64,000 nt of DNA from Salinimicrobium marinum. Lineage in GTDB: Bacteria; Bacteroidota; Bacteroidia; Flavobacteriales; Flavobacteriaceae. The stretch is taken from contig NZ_BMXB01000013.1 in NCBI RefSeq assembly GCF_014651535.1, forward strand, positions 32,091 to 96,090, read 5' to 3'. Each line of letters begins with the position of its first letter. Positions within the stretch are counted from its first letter, which is position 1. The notes below the pieces were generated by a model that worked only from the letters and a program-made list of their open reading frames with translations, was not told where the DNA came from and did no database searches. The position numbers and the translations under genes were made by a program. Positions 8,758 to 17,178 of the stretch are shown in pieces.

Positions 8758-9858
8758 TTAACTAATGGCTTCTTCCCATCCAAAGGCTTCTGCTATAGGT
8801 AGATAAACAATTTTTCCTTTAATAATATTTAAGCCTTTCCTTAACGCAACGTCCTTCTCACATGCTTTCTCCCACCCCATGTCTACCAATTTAAGCACAT
8901 AGGGCAACGTTACGTTGGTAAGGGCAACGGTAGAAGTATGCGGCACCGCTCCCGGCATATTTGCCACACAATAATGAACCACATCTTCAATAATGTATAT
9001 AGGATCCTGGTGCGTGGTTGGCCTGGTGGTTTCAATGCACCCCCCTTGATCTACCGCTACATCTACAAGCACTGTCCCCGCCTGCATTTCCTTTAGCATA
9101 TCTCGCGTAATGAGTTTAGGTGCTTTCGCCCCGGCGATTAAAACTCCTCCTACAATAAGGTCGTGCGTCTTGATATGTCTCCTTATATTATATTCATTGG
9201 AAAATTCGGTAACTACGTGGCTAGGCATAATGTCGTTGACATACCTGAGCCGATCCATATTAACATCCAGAATAGTGACATGAGCTCCCAGCCCGGCTGC
9301 CATTTTTGCAGCCTGTATGCCCACTGTTCCTGCACCTAAAACCAATACTTTCCCTGGGGCAACTCCCGGAACTCCTCCAAGTAAAATACCCTTTCCCTTT
9401 ACAGGTTTTTCAAGATATCTTGCTCCCTGCTGAATCGCCATTCGACCAGCAACCTCGGACATTGGAGTGAGCAACGGTAACATCCCTGATGCATTCTGAA
9501 CCGTTTCGTATGCAATGCAAACAGATTTACTCTCAATCATCGCTTTGGTGAGCTTCTGGTCTGAAGCAAAGTGGAAATAAGTAAACACCACCTGATCTTC
9601 TCTGATGAGTGGATATTCTTCCGGAATAGGTTCTTTTACCTTGACGATCATTTCACCGGCTGCATAGACTTCCTCCATGGAAGGAAGAATGGCGGCGCCG
9701 GCCATTTCATAATCTTCATCTTTAAATCCGCTGCCTTCTCCCGCAGTGGTTTGTACGAAGACGGTATGACCTTTTTTCGTAAGTTCGAGCACACCGGCAG
9801 GTGTCATTCCCACCCGACTCTCGTTGTTTTTAATTTCTTTAGGAACTCCTACTTTCAT
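8758..9858 (-). CDS. ald: Alanine dehydrogenase
   Basis: Ald interconverts alanine with pyruvate and ammonia using NAD. The 366-residue protein starts MKVGVPKEIKNNESRVGMTPAGV, the substrate-binding start of the AlaDH/PNT family, and has the NAD-binding VLVLGAGTVGIQAAKMA near residue 170. The segments GGVPGVAPGKV, VDVAVDQGGCIETTRPT and VANMPGAVPHTSTVALTN are characteristic of alanine dehydrogenase and not of transhydrogenase, and no membrane domain follows. It lies downstream of leuS on the same strand with a hairpin between. Confidence 0.95.
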   Translation of the reverse strand: MKVGVPKEIKNNESRVGMTPAGVLELTKKGHTVFVQTTAGEGSGFKDEDYEMAGAAILPSMEEVYAAGEMIVKVKEPIPEEYPLIREDQVVFTYFHFASDQKLTKAMIESKSVCIAYETVQNASGMLPLLTPMSEVAGRMAIQQGARYLEKPVKGKGILLGGVPGVAPGKVLVLGAGTVGIQAAKMAAGLGAHVTILDVNMDRLRYVNDIMPSHVVTEFSNEYNIRRHIKTHDLIVGGVLIAGAKAPKLITRDMLKEMQAGTVLVDVAVDQGGCIETTRPTTHQDPIYIIEDVVHYCVANMPGAVPHTSTVALTNVTLPYVLKLVDMGWEKACEKDVALRKGLNIIKGKIVYLPIAEAFGWEEAIS

Positions 9859-9902
9859 AAACTGAATATTTTAGTTCTTAAAGTAAATTAATTAGAATAA
9901 TA

Positions 9903-9941
9903 AATGGGGTAATCGTTGCTAGTTTTAACAATTACCCCATT
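9903..9941. terminator. Hairpin after leuS, probable terminator
   Basis: An 11-bp perfect inverted repeat (9903-9913 and 9931-9941) lies 22 bases past the leuS stop. The T tract after it on the minus strand is weak, so termination may be partial and some leuS transcripts may read into ald. Confidence 0.6.
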
Positions 9942-9963
9942 CATACCCGTAAATTTTATGGGT

Positions 9964-12846
9964 CTAAATTACAATATTTACAATTTTACCAGGCACCACT
10001 ATAATTTTTTTAGGGGTTGATCCCGAAAGTTGATTGTTTGTTCGATCATCGTTCATAACAGCCTCCTGAATTTCATCTTTAGACAAATCTAACGGAAGTT
10101 CCATAGTAAACCTCATCTTCCCATTGAACGAAATAGGATATTCCTTGGTACTCTCCACCAGAAATTTTTCTTCGTAAACAGGATAAGTTGCCGTAGTCAC
10201 AGATTCATTTTGGCCCAGTCTCTTCCACAGCTCTTCAGCTATATGTGGAGCATAAGGTGCAATAAGTACTGCCAGAGGCTCTAAAACCTCCCGTTGATTG
10301 CATTTCTGAGCCGAGAGTTCATTCACACAAATCATAAATGTTGAAACCGAAGTATTAAAGCTGAAAGTCTCTATATCTTCAGTAACTTTTTTGATGGTTT
10401 TATGTAATGTTTTCAAAGAATCGGCTGAAGCTTTTTCTTCTGAAACAGAAAATTTTTCCTCTTCCCTGGATGCTGAGGAATGGTATAGCTTCCAAAATTT
10501 TTTCAGGAAGTTATGTACCCCTGTGATCCCGGCGGTGTTCCAGGGCTTCGCCTGTTCCAAGGGGCCAAGGAACATTTCATACATCCTTAAAGTATCTGCC
10601 CCATAATCTTCGCAAATATCATCTGGGTTGACCACATTGTATTTGGACTTAGACATTTTTTCGACTTCTCTACCAACTACATATGTCCCGTCTTCCTCTG
10701 TAATAAATTCTGCGTTTTTAAATTCCGGACGCCATTTTTTGAAGCCTTTGATATCCAGTTCGTCTGAAAAATTAACCAAGGAAACATCAGCATGAATTGG
10801 TTGTACTTTTCTCCCTTCGGTGAGATTTTTTGAAACAAAGGTATTCTCTCCTTCCAATCTGTAAACAAAAGCGCTCTGCCCTAAAATCATCCCCTGGTTG
10901 ATCAACTTCTTAAAAGGCTCTTCAACACTTAGAAAACCTCTGTCCTTTAACAGTTTTGTCCAGAATCGGGAATATAATAAATGCCCTGTGGCATGTTCGC
11001 TTCCGCCGATATATAAATCTACATTTTCCCAGTATTGTTGTGCTTCCGGAGAAACAAACCGCTCCTCATTAAGTGGATCCATATACCTGAAAAGGTACCA
11101 GCTACTTCCTGCCCATCCTGGCATTGTATTGAGTTCCAGCGGAAAAACAGATTCATGGTCGATCTTCTCATTTTCAACCACTTTATTTTTTTTCCTATCC
11201 CAGGCCCATTTAGAAGAATTTCCTAATGGCGGTTCTCCGGTTTCTGTCGGAAGGTATTTTTCAACTTCCGGAAGGCGAATTGGCAAATACTTTTCGTCAA
11301 TCATCTGCGGCATTCCGTTGACATAGTACACAGGGAATGGCTCTCCCCAATATCGCTGACGGGAGAAAACGGCATCTCTCAACCTATAATTGATCTTTCC
11401 TTTTCCTAAACCGATCTTTTCCAGCTCTTCAATCGCTGCCTTTAGTGCCTTTTTATAAGGCATGCCGTTAAGAAATCCGGAATTTGCTATTATAGTCCCA
11501 TCTTTTCCGGAATGAGCTTCTTCAGAAATATCAACATCCTGAAAGATGTTTTTGATTTCAGGCATTCCTTTTTGTCCGGCGAAATGTTTGGCAAAATCAT
11601 AATCCCGCTGGTCACCACATGGAACCGCCATTACCGCTCCAGTTCCATATCCTGCTAAAACATAATCTCCAATCCAGATCGGCACCGGCTCTTTCGTGAA
11701 CGGATGTTCTGCATAGGCTCCGGTAAAAACTCCGCTAATGGTTTTCACATCGGCCATACGTTCGCGTTCGCTTCGCTTTGCACTGGCCGCTACATACGCC
11801 TCTACTTCCTCTTTTTGTTCTGAAGTAGTGATTTTTAAAACCAGATCATGCTCGGGAGCCAGCGTCATGAATGTGACTCCGTAGATAGTGTCAGGCCTTG
11901 TAGTAAACACCGATATACCAAAAGATTTTATTTTTTCGTCACCCTGAACTTGTTTCAGGGTCTCTTCATGAAGATGGAAAGTTACCATTGCCCCTACCGA
12001 TTTTCCAATCCAGTTGCGCTGACTTTCCTTTAAACTTTCTGTCCAGTCTATTTGTTCCAACCCCTGGAGCAAACGTTCTGCATAAGCCGAAATCCGCATA
12101 CTCCATTGAGTCATTTTCTTTCGTACTACAGGATAGCCCCCGCGTTCTGAAACTCCGTTGACAATTTCATCGTTGGCCAAAACTGTTCCCAGCTGAGGCA
12201 CCCAATTAACTTCGGTTTCAGCCAGGTATGTAAGCCTGTATTTTAGTAGTTGTTCCTGTTTTTCTTCTGAAGAAAAAGCATTCCATTGTTCTGAAGAAAA
12301 TTCCTGTACATCTTCATCACAGGTAGCTCTCACCTGCAGGTTCCCATTCGAAGAAAAAATTTCTTCTAGTTGAGAAATAGCACGTGCTTTCTGAGCTTCT
12401 TCATCGTACCATGATTCAAACAACTGGATAAAAATCCATTGTGTCCATCTGTAATAATCGGGATCACTGGTGCGAACTTCCCTGCTCCAGTCAAATGAAA
12501 AGCCCATTTTGTCAAGCTGTTCTCTGTACCGCTTGATATTTTGCTCTGTAGTAACGGCAGGATGCTGCCCCGTTTGGATGGCATACTGCTCTGCCGGCAG
12601 CCCAAAGCTATCATATCCCTGCGGATGCAGCACATTGAATCCTTTGTGGCGTTTATACCTCGAATAAATATCGCTGGCAATGTATCCCAGCGGATGCCCC
12701 ACGTGCAAACCTGCGCCTGAGGGATATGGAAACATATCCAGAACGTAGTATTTTGGTTTATCGGAATTATTAGAGGCTTTGAATGTTTGGTTTTCGGCCC
12801 AATACTTTTGCCAGTCGGCTTCTATTTTGTTGAAGTTGTAACTCAT
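9964..12846 (-). CDS. leuS: Leucine-tRNA ligase with in-frame palindromic insert
   Basis: LeuS charges tRNA-Leu. At 960 residues it has the HIGH-type motif HVGHPLGY at 48-55, the editing-domain FTTRPDTIYG near residue 313, the KMSKS motif in EKMSKSKYNVVNPDD near residue 729, and a C-terminal anticodon-binding region. An insert with GNLQVRATCDED near residue 165 is, as I remember, usual for Bacteroidota. Unusual is HEETLKQVQGDEKIKSF near residues 290-307, just before the editing motif: its DNA (11943-11959) is a copy of an intergenic palindromic repeat also found at 18786-18802. The frame stays open, so the enzyme should be made with this extra loop. Confidence 0.97.
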   Translation of the reverse strand: MSYNFNKIEADWQKYWAENQTFKASNNSDKPKYYVLDMFPYPSGAGLHVGHPLGYIASDIYSRYKRHKGFNVLHPQGYDSFGLPAEQYAIQTGQHPAVTTEQNIKRYREQLDKMGFSFDWSREVRTSDPDYYRWTQWIFIQLFESWYDEEAQKARAISQLEEIFSSNGNLQVRATCDEDVQEFSSEQWNAFSSEEKQEQLLKYRLTYLAETEVNWVPQLGTVLANDEIVNGVSERGGYPVVRKKMTQWSMRISAYAERLLQGLEQIDWTESLKESQRNWIGKSVGAMVTFHLHEETLKQVQGDEKIKSFGISVFTTRPDTIYGVTFMTLAPEHDLVLKITTSEQKEEVEAYVAASAKRSERERMADVKTISGVFTGAYAEHPFTKEPVPIWIGDYVLAGYGTGAVMAVPCGDQRDYDFAKHFAGQKGMPEIKNIFQDVDISEEAHSGKDGTIIANSGFLNGMPYKKALKAAIEELEKIGLGKGKINYRLRDAVFSRQRYWGEPFPVYYVNGMPQMIDEKYLPIRLPEVEKYLPTETGEPPLGNSSKWAWDRKKNKVVENEKIDHESVFPLELNTMPGWAGSSWYLFRYMDPLNEERFVSPEAQQYWENVDLYIGGSEHATGHLLYSRFWTKLLKDRGFLSVEEPFKKLINQGMILGQSAFVYRLEGENTFVSKNLTEGRKVQPIHADVSLVNFSDELDIKGFKKWRPEFKNAEFITEEDGTYVVGREVEKMSKSKYNVVNPDDICEDYGADTLRMYEMFLGPLEQAKPWNTAGITGVHNFLKKFWKLYHSSASREEEKFSVSEEKASADSLKTLHKTIKKVTEDIETFSFNTSVSTFMICVNELSAQKCNQREVLEPLAVLIAPYAPHIAEELWKRLGQNESVTTATYPVYEEKFLVESTKEYPISFNGKMRFTMELPLDLSKDEIQEAVMNDDRTNNQLSGSTPKKIIVVPGKIVNIVI
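11937..11974. repeat. Palindromic repeat copy inside leuS
   Basis: The 17-base core at 11943-11959 is identical to 18786-18802; with flanking bases it forms a 7-bp stem (11942-11948 and 11954-11960). A second palindrome, TCTTCATGAAGA, follows at 11963-11974. The element is read in frame as ETLKQVQGDE within leuS. Confidence 0.8.
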
Positions 12847-12885
12847 TTCTGAAGTTTATTCTAGGGTATTTGTAAGGTAAAACCT

Positions 12886-12901
12886 CCTGAAACAGTTCAG
12901 G
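12886..12901. repeat. Near copy of the palindromic repeat in leuS leader
   Basis: The minus strand reads CCTGAACTGTTTCAGG, one base shorter than the 17-base core found in leuS and at 18786. It forms a 6-bp stem and would start within a few bases of the predicted leuS transcription start. Confidence 0.6.
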
Positions 12902-12907
12902 AAAGGG

Positions 12908-12915
12908 CAAAAATA
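12908..12915 (-). promoter_or_regulatory. Promoter -7 element of leuS
   Basis: The minus strand reads TATTTTTG (TAnnTTTG consensus), 62 bases before the leuS ATG. No convincing TTG -33 box was found. The palindrome at 12886-12901 would be at the very 5' end of the transcript. Confidence 0.45.
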
Positions 12916-13007
12916 CGTTTAATGTACGAAAGTGAAAAGTTTGGACGTTTTAAAGAATGGGATTGATTAACTTTCTTATTTTTACACAAATTTCTTGAAG
13001 CTATTCT

Positions 13008-13886
13008 ATGAGTTCATCTTTTGAAAGGTATCAAAAACGACGTTTGATTTCCTCCTATTTTTCGGTTGTCATAAGTATTGCATTGGTACTGTTTTTAATG
13101 GGATTACTAGGCTTGCTAGTGCTGAACACCAAAAAAATAGCCGATCATTTCAAGGAACAGATCGCCCTTACCATTTATTTTAAGGACACCGCCAAAGAAG
13201 TGGAAATGACGCAACTCGATAAAAGTCTGGCTTTGGCAGAATATACCAAATCCACCACTTTTATCTCTAAAGAAGAAGCTGCCGAAGCTCACAGTAAGGA
13301 AATAGGGGAAGATTTTATGGATTTCCTGGGATATAATCCGCTTCAAAATTCCATAGATGTTTACCTCGAAGCCGACTATATAAGTTCGGGTGAGGTAGAT
13401 GAAATTGCTGCAGAACTGGAAAGCAAAGGATTTGTGGATGAAGTGATCTATGACAAACCTCTAATTTCCCTGCTGAATGAAAATGTGACTAAAATAAGTT
13501 TCTGGATCCTGGTGATTAGCGCCATCTTTACTTTTATAGCTGTGTTGCTTATCAACAGTTCCATTAGACTTTCTGTATATTCCAAACGTTTCACCATAAA
13601 GACCATGCAGATGGTAGGTGCCACAAAAAGATTTATTCGAAGGCCATTTATCTGGCAAAGTGTAAAGCTGGGGATGATAGGAGCAGTGCTTGCCCTAATC
13701 GGAATGGGAGCTGTGTTATATTATATGCAGAAAAGTTTTCCTGAGCTAGAACTGCTTAGCGACACCTATTTATTGATTGGATTATTTGCAGGAGTATTCC
13801 TAATGGGAGTTTTAATCACCTGGTTAAGCACCTTTTTTGCCACTCAGCGTTTTCTGAACCTGAAAACTGACGAATTATATTATTAG
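13008..13886 (+). CDS. ftsX: Cell division protein FtsX
   Basis: FtsX is the membrane half of the FtsEX ABC-type complex, which links septation to peptidoglycan hydrolase activation. The 292-residue protein has the expected layout: a cytoplasmic N-terminus (FERYQKRRLISS), helix 1 at about 20-42, a large extracytoplasmic domain, and three C-terminal helices near 165-187, 218-238 and 258-280. The KTMQMVGATKRFIRRPF loop near residue 200 is the usual FtsX signature. FtsE is not in the window. It heads a forward run with DUF3098, uppP and truB that is typical of Bacteroidota. Confidence 0.95.
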   Translation: MSSSFERYQKRRLISSYFSVVISIALVLFLMGLLGLLVLNTKKIADHFKEQIALTIYFKDTAKEVEMTQLDKSLALAEYTKSTTFISKEEAAEAHSKEIGEDFMDFLGYNPLQNSIDVYLEADYISSGEVDEIAAELESKGFVDEVIYDKPLISLLNENVTKISFWILVISAIFTFIAVLLINSSIRLSVYSKRFTIKTMQMVGATKRFIRRPFIWQSVKLGMIGAVLALIGMGAVLYYMQKSFPELELLSDTYLLIGLFAGVFLMGVLITWLSTFFATQRFLNLKTDELYY

Positions 13887-13984
13887 TTCTCAGTAATCAA
13901 TTAGCAATCCTGAAAAAATTGATGTTCGATTTATGACAGGAAAAATTCGCTTTTTCCTACTTTTGGATCGGTCAAAATTATAAT

Positions 13985-14003
13985 ATTCGTGCATTCGTGG
14001 TAG
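13985..14003. repeat. Possible dispersed intergenic motif with flanking direct repeat
   Basis: The sequence between ftsX and DUF3098 includes ATTCGTGCATTCGTGG, internally a tandem TTCGTG, flanked by two direct copies of TTATAATATT (13979-13988 and 14005-14014). I recall similar ATTCGTG motifs in intergenic DNA of other flavobacteria. Only one copy is seen here. Confidence 0.3.
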
Positions 14004-14081
14004 TTATAATATTGAAAGACCAATGGTAGCATTGTAAGTACTCCTGATAAGAATTATAGAATAGTTTAAAACAGACAAAAA

Positions 14082-14339
14082 ATGAACAAAAACAAGAAAC
14101 CTTTACATAAGCAAGACCTCAATTTTGTCTTCGGAAAAAAGAATTACGTGGTAATGGGTATCGGACTTGCAGTCATAGCACTAGGATTTATCCTCATGGC
14201 GGGAGGCGGAAGTGACGATCCAAACGTATTCAATCCCGAAATTTACAACTTCAGAAGGATCAGATTGGCGCCAACCCTTGTTCTTATCGGTTTTGCGATT
14301 GAAGTTTATGCTATTCTATTAACCCCCCGGAAGAAATAA
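14082..14339 (+). CDS. DUF3098 family membrane protein
   Basis: This 85-residue protein has two predicted helices, about residues 25-45 and 66-80, separated by a short loop with GGGSDDPNVFNPEIYNFRR. It matches DUF3098, a small Bacteroidota family. It lies between ftsX and uppP and its stop codon abuts the uppP ATG, so it is translated with uppP. The steady neighbourhood with envelope and division genes suggests an envelope role, but no function is known. Confidence 0.85.
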   Translation: MNKNKKPLHKQDLNFVFGKKNYVVMGIGLAVIALGFILMAGGGSDDPNVFNPEIYNFRRIRLAPTLVLIGFAIEVYAILLTPRKK

Positions 14340-15140
14340 ATGGAAATATTTGATGCCATTGTCCTTGGAATTATCCAGGGTTTAACGGAATTCCTTCCGG
14401 TTTCCTCGAGTGGACATTTAGAACTTGGAAAAGCTATACTGGGCGACAACAGCATCCCTGAAGAATCCCTGATGGTGACCGTTGTACTTCATTTCGCCAC
14501 CGCTTTAAGTACAATAGTGGTTTTCAGAAAAGATATTGCAGAAATTTTTCGTGGATTGTTCCAGTTCAAATGGAATGCAGAAACAGAGTTTTCTCTTAAA
14601 ATTATTATTTCTATGATTCCCGGAGTTCTTCTTGGTTTATTTTTTGAAAGAGAACTGGAGCTTATCTTTGGAGGGAGCATTCTTATCGTAGGTTATATGT
14701 TGTTAATCACCGCTCTTTTGTTGTGGTTAGCAGACAAAGCTAAAAACACCGATAAACCTGTAAGTTACTCAAATGCTTTTGTTATAGGTATCGCGCAGGT
14801 AATAGCTTTCCTGCCCGGAATCTCTAGAAGTGGTGCCACAATTGCAACCTCGGTTCTTTTAGGTAATGACAAAGCCAAAGCTGCCCGCTTCTCCTTTCTT
14901 ATGGTAGTCCCTCTTATTTTAGGAAAAATTGCCAAAGATCTTCTTTCTGGAGAAATTACAGATACAACTATGCAAATTACTCCTCTAATAGCAGGTTTTA
15001 TAGCTGCGTTTATAGCAGGTTTTGCTGCCTGTACATGGATGATACAGCTCGTAAAAAACAGTAAACTTTCCTATTTTGCGATCTACTGCTTCATTGTGGG
15101 GCTTCTTGCAATAGGTTTTGAATATTCCCAGCATGTCTAA
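14340..15140 (+). CDS. uppP: Undecaprenyl-diphosphate phosphatase
   Basis: UppP (BacA) dephosphorylates undecaprenyl diphosphate to recycle the lipid carrier for peptidoglycan and surface glycans. The 266-residue polytopic protein carries both active-site motifs: GLTEFLPVSSSGHLELG near residue 14 and LPGISRSGATIATSVLLG near residue 158. The hydrophobic profile suggests seven to eight helices. It follows DUF3098 without a gap and its last eight bases overlap truB, so it lies inside a translation-coupled run. Confidence 0.96.
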   Translation: MEIFDAIVLGIIQGLTEFLPVSSSGHLELGKAILGDNSIPEESLMVTVVLHFATALSTIVVFRKDIAEIFRGLFQFKWNAETEFSLKIIISMIPGVLLGLFFERELELIFGGSILIVGYMLLITALLLWLADKAKNTDKPVSYSNAFVIGIAQVIAFLPGISRSGATIATSVLLGNDKAKAARFSFLMVVPLILGKIAKDLLSGEITDTTMQITPLIAGFIAAFIAGFAACTWMIQLVKNSKLSYFAIYCFIVGLLAIGFEYSQHV

Positions 15141-15828
15141 ATTTACTGAAGAAGACTTCAAAAACGGACAGATCCTTTTGTTTGATAAGCCCCTCGAATG
15201 GACTTCATTCCAAATGGTGAACAAGGTGCGTTGGCTGATTAGAAAGAACTTTAACATCAAAAAGATCAAAGTTGGCCATGCAGGCACTTTAGATCCTTTA
15301 GCCACCGGATTGCTGATCTTATGCACCGGAAAAATGACTAAAAAAATTGAAGAATACCAGGGCCAGGAAAAGGAATACACCGGAACGTTCACCCTTGGTG
15401 CCACTACTCCGTCCTACGATATGGAAACAGAGGTAGATGAAACCTATCCTACCGATCATATTACTGAAGATAAAATTTACGAAGCCACCAAATCATTTAT
15501 CGGTGACATTCAGCAATACCCTCCGGTTTTTTCTGCCTTAAAAAAAGAAGGAAAACGCCTTTACGAATATGCCAGAAAAGGGGAAGAAGTGGAAATTGCG
15601 GCACGAAAAGTGCATATTTCAGCCTTTGAAATCACTGCAATATCAGTGCCTTATGTGGAATTTAAGGTAGTGTGCAGCAAAGGCACTTATATTAGAAGCC
15701 TGGCGCATGATTTCGGAAAAGAATTAGACAGCGGAGCGTATCTTTCAGCTTTACGCAGAACCAGGATTGGGGAATTTGATGTAAAAAATGCTCTTGGTGT
15801 GGATTCTTTCGTAAATGAGTACCTTTAA
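15133..15828 (+). CDS. truB: tRNA pseudouridine(55) synthase
   Basis: TruB makes pseudouridine 55 in the T-loop of tRNAs. The 231-residue protein has FDKPLEWTSFQMVN near residue 17, the catalytic aspartate in GHAGTLDPLATGLL near residue 53, the YTGTFTLGATTPSYD stretch near residue 85, and QYPPVFSALKKEGKRLYE near residue 130. I place the start at the ATG at 15133; the in-frame TTG at 15118 lies deeper inside uppP and would add only five residues. The PUA domain of longer homologs is absent, as in other Bacteroidota. Confidence 0.95.
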   Translation: MSKFTEEDFKNGQILLFDKPLEWTSFQMVNKVRWLIRKNFNIKKIKVGHAGTLDPLATGLLILCTGKMTKKIEEYQGQEKEYTGTFTLGATTPSYDMETEVDETYPTDHITEDKIYEATKSFIGDIQQYPPVFSALKKEGKRLYEYARKGEEVEIAARKVHISAFEITAISVPYVEFKVVCSKGTYIRSLAHDFGKELDSGAYLSALRRTRIGEFDVKNALGVDSFVNEYL

Positions 15829-15852
15829 AGGGAAATAACCTTCTTTGATTCT

Positions 15853-16578
15853 ATGGGATTTTTTGATCGGCATAAAGCTTTGATTATTACCGTTCTGCTG
15901 TGCAGCCTGTTGCTGCTAGTGATGTATAATATCAAGCTTTCTAATGCAAGAGATGAACTCGAGGAAATGATAATTGATCTTGATCATCTTAAAGTAGAAG
16001 AACCTGTAGCGGAGGAAAAGGAGGAAGCGGAAAATGAAGAACAGCCACAGCAACCTCAGCAAACCAGCACTCAGACGCATCAGGCTTTCAATCAAAATCA
16101 GCAGCAACGGGAGAGCTCCTTTCAATCCCGACTGAATGAGATCTTTGAAAAAAATTCTGCGGAACAAACTGCTTCAGAAGAAGAAAATTCTCCCACCTTT
16201 GAAGGAGAATTCAGGGTTAATAAAAACCGTTCGGAAGAAAGACGGGAACGATCTGACGGGAATAATACTTCAGAAGAAACTTCTGCAAAAACCGGGAATG
16301 TCAGAAACAGCTCCATCGCTTTTTCTTTGGTAGGCCGATCTGCCTCCCTTATACCAAACCCTATTTACACCTGTGACACTTCAGGAAAGATCGTGGTAAA
16401 TATTGTTGTTAACGAAGATGGGAACGTTACCGACACCTCCATCAACAAAAGCAGTTCCACTTCAAATAATGAGTGTTTGGTTGATAATGCGCTGGAATAT
16501 GCCGCGGGTGCTGTTTTTTCGAAGTTAGGTGGACGAAATGCTCAAAAAGGAACTATAACTTATTATTTTCAGGGATAA
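15853..16578 (+). CDS. TonB-like energy transducer protein
   Basis: This 241-residue protein has one N-terminal membrane helix (about 9-28), a charged and proline/glutamine-rich linker (about 40-150, with EQPQQPQQTSTQT), and a C-terminal periplasmic domain with IVVNIVVNEDGNVTDTSI near residue 180, the strand-turn-strand usual in TonB C-terminal domains. That layout fits proteins that reach across the periplasm to outer-membrane partners. It lacks the classical long Pro-Lys repeats and no exbB/exbD is adjacent, so energy coupling is not certain. The tag gene overlaps its stop codon by one base (TAATG). Confidence 0.78.
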   Translation: MGFFDRHKALIITVLLCSLLLLVMYNIKLSNARDELEEMIIDLDHLKVEEPVAEEKEEAENEEQPQQPQQTSTQTHQAFNQNQQQRESSFQSRLNEIFEKNSAEQTASEEENSPTFEGEFRVNKNRSEERRERSDGNNTSEETSAKTGNVRNSSIAFSLVGRSASLIPNPIYTCDTSGKIVVNIVVNEDGNVTDTSINKSSSTSNNECLVDNALEYAAGAVFSKLGGRNAQKGTITYYFQG

Positions 16579-17147
16579 TGACAGACAATAAAACTCGTTG
16601 CGGCTGGTGTGTAGGCGATCCATTATATGAAGCTTATCACGATACTGAATGGGGGGCGCCGGTTTTTGAGGATGACAAGATCTTCGAATTCCTGATCCTC
16701 GAAACTTTTCAAGCCGGGCTAAGCTGGATTACGATCCTGAGAAAAAGAGAGAATTTCCGGAAAGCTTTTGATGATTTCGATTACCGGAAAATGGCAGAAT
16801 ATTCCGAAGACAAAGTGCAGGAGTTATTGAAAGACAGCGGAATTATAAGGCACAAACTTAAGATCCTGGCCAGTATTTCAAATGCGGTTGCATTCATAAA
16901 AGTTCAGGAAGAATTTGGTTCTTTTTCAAAATATATCTGGGGATTCGTCGACGGCAAACCAGTGGACAATCGAGTTAAGAATTACAAAGAAGCTCTACCA
17001 ACTACCGCTACCAGCATTGCCCTTAGCAAAGATCTCAAAAAAAGAGGATTTAAATTCGTGGGACCTACCGTAGTTTATGCGCACATGCAGGCTACCGGCA
17101 TGGTGAATGATCATGAGATTAGCTGTTTCCGGTATTCTGAAGTATAG
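16578..17147 (+). CDS. tag: DNA-3-methyladenine glycosylase I
   Basis: Tag removes 3-methyladenine from alkylated DNA in base excision repair. The 189-residue length is standard. The zinc site is complete: C in RCGWC, H in YHDTEWG at the N-terminus, and H plus C in NDHEISCFRY at the C-terminus. FEFLILETFQAGLSWITIL near residue 38 is the family signature. Its ATG overlaps the stop codon of the TonB-like gene by one base, which suggests coupling by position and not by function. Confidence 0.96.
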   Translation: MTDNKTRCGWCVGDPLYEAYHDTEWGAPVFEDDKIFEFLILETFQAGLSWITILRKRENFRKAFDDFDYRKMAEYSEDKVQELLKDSGIIRHKLKILASISNAVAFIKVQEEFGSFSKYIWGFVDGKPVDNRVKNYKEALPTTATSIALSKDLKKRGFKFVGPTVVYAHMQATGMVNDHEISCFRYSEV

Positions 17148-17178
17148 AGGCTCCTGATTCCATCTTTGTAGGAAAATA

